Source: Collinsella aerofaciens (lineage in GTDB: Bacteria; Actinomycetota; Coriobacteriia; Coriobacteriales; Coriobacteriaceae). Taken from it: a stretch of 64,000 nt of DNA. Under the pieces are notes generated by a model. That model made no database searches. It saw nothing but the letters and a program-made list of their open reading frames with translations, and had not been told where the DNA came from. Shown piece by piece: positions 58,327 through 64,000 of the stretch (positions are counted from its first letter, which is position 1; the number at the start of each line of letters is the position of its first letter). The translations under genes were made by a program, and so were the position numbers. The DNA lies in NCBI RefSeq assembly GCF_902364355.1, contig NZ_CABJDK010000002.1, positions 124,001 through 188,000 of the forward strand. Reading direction: 5' to 3'.

Positions 58327-59565
58327 ATGACAAAAGACGATAGGCAGGCATTCGAGGTGCCCGATCGACTCTTTGAATACGTACGGGCAGTCGTCGACAA
58401 CCGCGCGCTTGCGACGGTGCTGCTCTTTTTGCTGAGCCTGCTGCTGATTGGCATCGACAACATCGCCGGAATCTTAGCGGTGCTGCTTGTCGGCTTTTTG
58501 CTGATCGATCGATTCGAAATCGTGCGCCGTTGCGTGGTGATTGGCGGTGCCGCGTGGGCCATGACGTTGGCGATTGGCGCCATGGCGCTCGGCGGCATCG
58601 AAGGGCCGGTGCTGTTCGATGCCGGCTTTGTATTCAACATGCTTGGCTTTGTGCTGGCGCTTGCCGTGTGCGTGCTGTTCTTTTGCGGCCGTGCTCTGTA
58701 CTACCAGGGCTACGAGCGGGGCGAGCAGCATGCCGATTGTGTGCTGGCCGCTCGTATTCAAGATCGCCTGATCGTTCACCCCAACACCTGGGACAACATT
58801 GACGGCGACTTCTTGGAGGTCGAGGGCGCCCTTAACCGCGTGCGTGACCGTGAGCGCAAGGTGCGGCAATCTCTGCGTGACGAGTCGCATCGCAAGGACG
58901 ATCTGGTCACGTACTTGGCACATGACCTACGCACCCCGCTTGCCAGTGTGGTGGGCTATCTTTCGCTGCTGCAAGAGGCTCCTGAGCTGCCGGTTGAGCA
59001 ACGTGCGCACTTTACGGGCGTGGCGCTCGACAAGGCGCACCGGCTCGATGCGCTCATCGAAGAGTTCTTCGATATCACGCGCTTTGACTTCCACGATATC
59101 GTGCTCACGCGCGGCTATGTTGATCTGGGGTTGCTGCTGGCTCAGGTAGCTGACGAGTTCTACCCCATCCTCAACGAGCAGCATAAGGAAGCCCAAGTTG
59201 ATATTCGCGAGGACCTGACGGTGCTCGTGGATGGCGACAAGATGGCTCGCGTGTTCAACAACATCATGAAAAACGCCGTCGCCTATAGCTATGAGGGCTC
59301 GACTATCACGATTGAGGCCAGACGCCGGGACGACGGCGGCGTGCGCGTGCGCTTTATCAATCAGGGCGATCCTATCCCTGCGGCTAAGCTCAAGGTGATC
59401 TTTGAGAAGTTCTATCGCCTGGATGCGGCGCGTGCGACCAATCGCGGTGGTGCCGGTTTGGGCCTTGCTATTGCCAAGGAGATCATCGCGGCACACGGCG
59501 GTACCGTTGCATGCGAATCGACGCCCGAACACACGATATTCACCATCGAGCTGCCCGCCGCATAG
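58327..59565 (+). CDS. sensor histidine kinase (VanS-like)
   Basis: A 412-residue kinase. Four hydrophobic helices lie in residues about 28-125 with little external loop, so it may sense within the membrane. HisKA motif YLAHDLRTPLASVVGYLSLL (His199), N-box NNIMKNAVAYS, and G-box GGAGLGLAIAKEI. The YLAHDLRTPL block is typical of VanS. The ATG at 58327 suits GGGGAAG; a GTG six bases earlier is possible. The histidine, asparagine and glycine boxes are intact. Confidence 0.9.
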   Translation: MTKDDRQAFEVPDRLFEYVRAVVDNRALATVLLFLLSLLLIGIDNIAGILAVLLVGFLLIDRFEIVRRCVVIGGAAWAMTLAIGAMALGGIEGPVLFDAGFVFNMLGFVLALAVCVLFFCGRALYYQGYERGEQHADCVLAARIQDRLIVHPNTWDNIDGDFLEVEGALNRVRDRERKVRQSLRDESHRKDDLVTYLAHDLRTPLASVVGYLSLLQEAPELPVEQRAHFTGVALDKAHRLDALIEEFFDITRFDFHDIVLTRGYVDLGLLLAQVADEFYPILNEQHKEAQVDIREDLTVLVDGDKMARVFNNIMKNAVAYSYEGSTITIEARRRDDGGVRVRFINQGDPIPAAKLKVIFEKFYRLDAARATNRGGAGLGLAIAKEIIAAHGGTVACESTPEHTIFTIELPAA

Positions 59566-59631
59566 CTAGCGTGCCCTTACAAACACTTGACAATGTGCTC
59601 ACGTGCGTATGAGCCGCGATTCCTACTATCG

Positions 59632-59655
59632 ATACTGCTGAATTGATATCGATAT
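59632..59655. promoter_or_regulatory. paired ATCGATA sites upstream of pstB
   Basis: TATCGATA and TATCGATA, 12 bp apart, immediately before the pstB ribosome binding site. A TTGACA (59587) further upstream could be a -35. Role unknown. Confidence 0.35.
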
Positions 59656-59668
59656 GGAGGTGTGCGGT

Positions 59669-60544
<876 letters not shown>

Positions 60545-60608
60545 CGCTGTCTTTTACAGGTGCTTTTAGGGTTAAGATGCGGTCATATCGGCCGCAAAGG
60601 GGTTCAAC

Positions 60609-61337
60609 ATGATCTATTACGTCGAGGACGATGACAACATCAGGGATTTGACGGTCTACGCGCTGCGCAAGCAGGGAATCGAGGCCGAGGGCTTTTCGTG
60701 CGATGGCGAGTTTAAAGCTGCCGTGGCGCGACGGGTGCCCGATGCTGTGCTGCTCGATATCATGCTGCCCGACACCGATGGCTTGGCGATTATGCGCCGC
60801 CTGCGTGCCGATCGCCTGACGGCGACGGTGCCCATCATGATGCTTACCGCCAAGGACACCGAACTCGACAAGGTGATGGCGCTCGATGGCGGTGCCGACG
60901 ATTACCTGACTAAGCCGTTTTCGCTCATGGAGCTTGCGAGCCGTTGCCGCGCACTGCTGCGTCGCGGCGGCATGGTCAAGCAGGCGAGCGATGTGCTCAG
61001 TGTGGGCGACATCGTGCTCTCGCCCAGCCATCGCGAGGTGACCGTTGCCGGCGAGCTGCTTAAGCTCACCCTGCGCGAGTTCGACCTGCTTGAGTATCTC
61101 ATGCGCAAGCCCGGCGTGGTCTTTACCCGCGAGTCGTTGCTGCAGAGCGTGTGGGGCTGGGACTTCGACGGCGGTTCGCGCACCGTTGACGTGCACGTGC
61201 AGACGCTTCGCCAAAAACTGGGCGAGCATGCCAGCGCCATCGAGACCGTGCGTGGCGTGGGTTATCGCCTGGCCGAGCCTTCTGCCGGTGGTGGTGCCGA
61301 AGGCGACGACACCGCGGCCACCGCATCGGAGGAGTAA
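60609..61337 (+). CDS. PhoB-like response regulator
   Basis: A 242-residue OmpR-family regulator. Asp50 in LLDIMLPDTDG, TAKD, LTKPF; winged helix with REFDLLEYLMRKPG and HVQTLRQKLGEHASAIETVRGVGYRL. A disordered acidic tail follows. Its position between pstB and a PhoR-like kinase suggests phosphate control. AAAGGGGTTC precedes the ATG. Confidence 0.88.
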   Translation: MIYYVEDDDNIRDLTVYALRKQGIEAEGFSCDGEFKAAVARRVPDAVLLDIMLPDTDGLAIMRRLRADRLTATVPIMMLTAKDTELDKVMALDGGADDYLTKPFSLMELASRCRALLRRGGMVKQASDVLSVGDIVLSPSHREVTVAGELLKLTLREFDLLEYLMRKPGVVFTRESLLQSVWGWDFDGGSRTVDVHVQTLRQKLGEHASAIETVRGVGYRLAEPSAGGGAEGDDTAATASEE

Positions 61338-61340
61338 CCC

Positions 61341-62765
61341 GTGGTCTTCGCCCCCCAGGGAAAACATACGCTGTCGCACCGCGTTTTTGTGACGATCTTT
61401 GTCTGCGCCATGGCGGTTATCGTGGCGTTTACGGTGCTGGGTGCGTTCTTTGTGCAAAACACTTTGGCGGATGCCACGAGTGCCAATCTGGCGCAGGAAA
61501 CCGAGCTCATTGCTGCCGCCCTCGACGAGCAGCAGGAGCCCATTCCGTTCTTGCGAAGCCTCGATCGCGAGGATCTTCGTATCACGCTGATCAATAAGGA
61601 CGGATCTGTTGCCTACGACAACGAGGCGTCGCCTTCCACACTGCCCAACCATGGCGATCGCCCCGAGGTCATCGAGGCCTTTGAGAGTGGTTCGGGTTCC
61701 GCGGAGCGCGCAAGCTCTACACTCGACGAGATTATGCTGTATCGCGCCGTCACCCTTGATAACGGCCAGGTCGTTCGCTTGGCGCAGGCCCAGCCTGGTG
61801 TTGCGGCGATTTTGCTGTCGATGCTGGCGCCGATGCTGCTTATCGCAGCAGCGGGTGCAGTGCTCTCGTTTTTTATGGCGCGCCGTGAGTCCCGTGCCAT
61901 CATCGCGCCGTTGCAAGAGGTGGATTTGGATCACCCACGCCGTAGCTATGAGCACGCCTATGCCGAGATGGTCCCCATGCTTGAGCGTATCGAGTCGCAG
62001 CGCCAGGAACTCAAGCGCCAAATGGCGGTGCTAGCGGACAACGACCGTATGCGCCGCGAGTTCACGGCGAATATCACCCATGAGCTCAAGACGCCGCTTA
62101 CGGCGATTTCGGGCTATGCCGAGCTCATCGCAAATGGCATGGTCGAGGGCGAGGACGACCTGCGCAACTTTGGCGGTCGCATCTATCGTGAGGCGGGCCG
62201 CTTGGCAGCGCTTGTCAACGACATCCTTACGCTGTCTAACTTGGACGAGGCCGAACGTGCAACTGAGGGCGAGGCGGTGCCCATTGGGTCCACGGAGCCT
62301 ATTGAGCTCTCGCGTGCGATCTACGCGGTTGAACAGCGTCTTGAACAGGTTGCCCGTCAGGCGAATGTGACGATAAGTCATGAGACCAAGCCTGTGGTCA
62401 TCGAAGGCGTGTCGCGCTTGGTCGACGAGCTCATCTATAATCTGGCAAGCAACGCCATCCGCTACAATCGGCCCGGAGGTACGGTTACGCTGCAGTGCGG
62501 CACCAACGACGAAGGCCATCCGTTCCTCGCTGTCGCCGACACGGGAATCGGTATCGCGCCTGAAGAACAGGGCAAGGTATTTGAGCGGTTCTATCGCGTG
62601 GACAAGAGTAGGTCCAAGGCACGCGGCGGAACCGGCCTGGGGCTTGCCATTGTCAAGCATGCGGCCCTGTATCATCACGCCACGCTTGATCTGTCGAGCG
62701 AGTTGGGTGTGGGGACCACCATTACGGTGACGTTTCCCATACAGCAGGACGAGCCATTCGCATAG
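61341..62765 (+). CDS. PhoR-like sensor histidine kinase
   Basis: A 474-residue kinase with two membrane helices (about 17-40 and 155-180) around an external sensor domain of about 115 residues, then a HAMP-like stretch, HisKA NITHELKTPLTAISGYAELI (His247), N-box NLASNAIRYN and G boxes DTGIGI and GGTGLGLAIVKHA. It starts at GTG with GAGGAGTAACC. It follows the regulator by 3 bp. Confidence 0.9.
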   Translation: MVFAPQGKHTLSHRVFVTIFVCAMAVIVAFTVLGAFFVQNTLADATSANLAQETELIAAALDEQQEPIPFLRSLDREDLRITLINKDGSVAYDNEASPSTLPNHGDRPEVIEAFESGSGSAERASSTLDEIMLYRAVTLDNGQVVRLAQAQPGVAAILLSMLAPMLLIAAAGAVLSFFMARRESRAIIAPLQEVDLDHPRRSYEHAYAEMVPMLERIESQRQELKRQMAVLADNDRMRREFTANITHELKTPLTAISGYAELIANGMVEGEDDLRNFGGRIYREAGRLAALVNDILTLSNLDEAERATEGEAVPIGSTEPIELSRAIYAVEQRLEQVARQANVTISHETKPVVIEGVSRLVDELIYNLASNAIRYNRPGGTVTLQCGTNDEGHPFLAVADTGIGIAPEEQGKVFERFYRVDKSRSKARGGTGLGLAIVKHAALYHHATLDLSSELGVGTTITVTFPIQQDEPFA

Positions 62766-62790
62766 CGATACAACATAGATATTGATATAG

Positions 62791-62825
62791 ACGCCGCATT
62801 TGACTTTCGGGTGCGGCGTTGTTGT
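62791..62825 (+). terminator. terminator after the PhoR-like gene
   Basis: ACGCCGCA and TGCGGCGT form a perfect stem, followed by TGTTGTG, which is a weak tail. Confidence 0.6.
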
Positions 62826-62884
62826 GCAATTTTACGATTGCTTCCGACATTTTTACAGGAGAGCCTGTTTCTTATGTATAGAGT

Positions 62885-62913
62885 TTGGTCTCGGTAAAAA
62901 GATGCGATAACAT
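62885..62913 (+). promoter_or_regulatory. promoter of the capsule operon
   Basis: TTGGTC, 17-bp spacer, TAACAT, 48 bp before the Wzz-like start. Confidence 0.6.
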
Positions 62914-62960
62914 ACGGACAGTTTTGTCAATCCGAACTGGGGAAATGAAAGGCAAGCTGC

Positions 62961-63617
62961 ATGACCCTTCTCGAACTGTTCCAGCTGCTCAAAAAGCACC
63001 TCAAGCTGGTCATCACCCTTCCGGTGGTCTGCGCGATCGCCATGGGCATCGTGTCCTTCGTTGCGATGGACAACACCTACACCGCGACGACGAGCATGTA
63101 CATTCTCGCCAAGACCGACGATAGCGGTCAGATGAGCTACAACGATCTCTCGGCGAGCCAGATGCTTTCCAACGATATCGCCACGCTGCTGGATAGCGAT
63201 AGCGTTAAGAGCGGTGCAGCCAATGAACTGGGCCTCACCGATCTGGATGACTACAAGGTGTCTGTTTCCTCCGAGACCACCACGCGTGTCATTACGCTTT
63301 CGGTTACCGGCACCGATGCCAAGGAGACGGCTAAGGTCGCAAAGGCCATGGCCAGCTCGGTGAGTACGGTCGCTCAGAACGTCGGCGCTGCCCAGAGCAT
63401 CAACGTTATCGACGAGGCTAAGACCCCCGAAGCCCCCAGCGGCCCCAAGCGCACGCTGTATATTGCCGTCGCGTTCCTCGCCGGTATCTTTATCGCAGTT
63501 GCCTATGTCGTTTTGGCAGACATGCTCAATACCCGCATCCGCGGTGCTGAAGAGGCAGAAGAGCTCCTGGGTATTCCCGTTGTTGGCCGAATTCCGGCTA
63601 TGAAAGGTGGTAAATAG
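62961..63617 (+). CDS. Wzz/CapA-type polysaccharide chain-length and kinase-activator protein
   Basis: A 218-residue protein with two membrane helices (about 18-38 and 165-187) and an external helical domain. The end (EEAEELLGIPVVGRIPAM) is the cytoplasmic hook that activates the BY-kinase next door. This is the YveK/CapA type of Gram-positive capsule clusters. AAAGGCAAG precedes the ATG. Confidence 0.9.
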   Translation: MTLLELFQLLKKHLKLVITLPVVCAIAMGIVSFVAMDNTYTATTSMYILAKTDDSGQMSYNDLSASQMLSNDIATLLDSDSVKSGAANELGLTDLDDYKVSVSSETTTRVITLSVTGTDAKETAKVAKAMASSVSTVAQNVGAAQSINVIDEAKTPEAPSGPKRTLYIAVAFLAGIFIAVAYVVLADMLNTRIRGAEEAEELLGIPVVGRIPAMKGGK

Positions 63618-63619
63618 GC

Positions 63620-64000
63620 ATGGCTAAGGCAAAGAACACCGATAAGCTCGTTGTACAGAATGCCGCCAAGACCCTTCTGGCCAACATCCGCTTTGCGAGC
63701 GTGGATGACCCCATTCGCACCATCACCGTTACCTCCTCGATTCCCAACGAGGGCAAGTCTACGGTTTCCATTAACCTTGCTCAGGCAATCGCCACGAGCG
63801 GCAAGAGTGTCCTGCTGGTCGAGGCTGATATGCGTCGCAGGTCCCTTGCCGATATGCTCGGCGTCCGCTCCCGCGGCGGACTCTATGCAGTCCTGTCCGA
63901 GCAGGTTTCTATCGACCAGGCGATTGTCGAGACAGGTCAGAAGAATTTCTACTTCCTCGATGCCGAGCCGCATATTCCCAATCCTGCCGACATCATCGTC
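63620..64000 (+). CDS. CpsD/CapB-type tyrosine autokinase (cut by window edge)
   Basis: 127 residues are visible. The opening AKTLLANIRFASVDDPIRTI and the Walker A SSIPNEGKST, then Walker A' LLVEADMRRRSL, identify a bacterial tyrosine kinase of the P-loop type. It would phosphorylate its own C-terminal tyrosine cluster, which is outside the window. GAAAGGTGG precedes the ATG, and the gene starts right after the Wzz-like stop. Confidence 0.93.
   Translation, partial: MAKAKNTDKLVVQNAAKTLLANIRFASVDDPIRTITVTSSIPNEGKSTVSINLAQAIATSGKSVLLVEADMRRRSLADMLGVRSRGGLYAVLSEQVSIDQAIVETGQKNFYFLDAEPHIPNPADIIV

Overview
The window looks like a chromosomal segment of a gut Coriobacteriia, most probably a Collinsella species. 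The reasons are high GC with strong G/C third-position bias, gene families typical of that group (SAF/Flp pilus genes without a secretin, DUF4012, a CbiM with a PDGLE tail), a T-box in front of pheS, and no outer-membrane genes. The genus is my inference from protein sequence feel and was not checked by a search.

Layout. 1-7.5 kb: start of a 5-formyl-THF cyclo-ligase, a large M16C metallopeptidase, an AlbA_2/HATPase regulator behind two iterated GAGAGATAA arrays, then a small accessory patch (unknown gene, SRA-like protein, zinc ribbon, DUF5710). 7.8-13.1 kb: tRNA-Val, an EamA transporter, a DUF4012 membrane protein and glmM. 13.4-19.2 kb: M32 carboxypeptidase, then pheST under a Phe T-box. 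19.4-24.1 kb: a Ni/Co ECF transporter (cbiMQO), a Zn-phospholipase-C-like protein and a PD-(D/E)XK-like protein. 24.5-30.7 kb: pyk, a P-type Ca2+ ATPase with a hairpin that covers its Shine-Dalgarno, and rsgA. 30.9-40.5 kb: a tightly overlapping tad/flp type IVb pilus operon. 40.6-41.1 kb: a toxin-antitoxin-like pair. 41.2-53.2 kb: housekeeping genes (rsmI, metG, rsmA, tatD, rlmH, proC, serS) mixed with tRNA-Phe, tRNA-Leu and three tRNA-Arg genes. 53.3-64 kb: a large TPR-like protein, tRNA-Ser, a DacA-type D,D-carboxypeptidase divergent from a VanRS-like pair, pstB with a PhoBR-like pair, and the start of a capsule (Wzz/BY-kinase) operon.

The most unusual structure is at the tRNA genes. At three unrelated loci (Phe, Leu, third Arg) the tRNA 3' end, from inside the T-loop through the terminator, is directly repeated 186-190 bp downstream. 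Between the copies lie a reverse-complement copy of that same tRNA's T-arm and a GC-rich core of nested mini-hairpins, many with GNA or GTAA loops. Two further loci (first Arg, Ser) carry the antisense T-arm without the duplication. The constant period, the constant T-loop breakpoint and the cognate antisense T-arm suggest a family of tiny tRNA-associated elements that I do not recognise.

Other points worth following are the paired GAGAGATAA triads with identical spacing, a 25-bp inverted repeat in front of the nuclease-like gene, a GH5 protein lacking its acid/base glutamate, and dispersed REP-like GGGACAG repeats.
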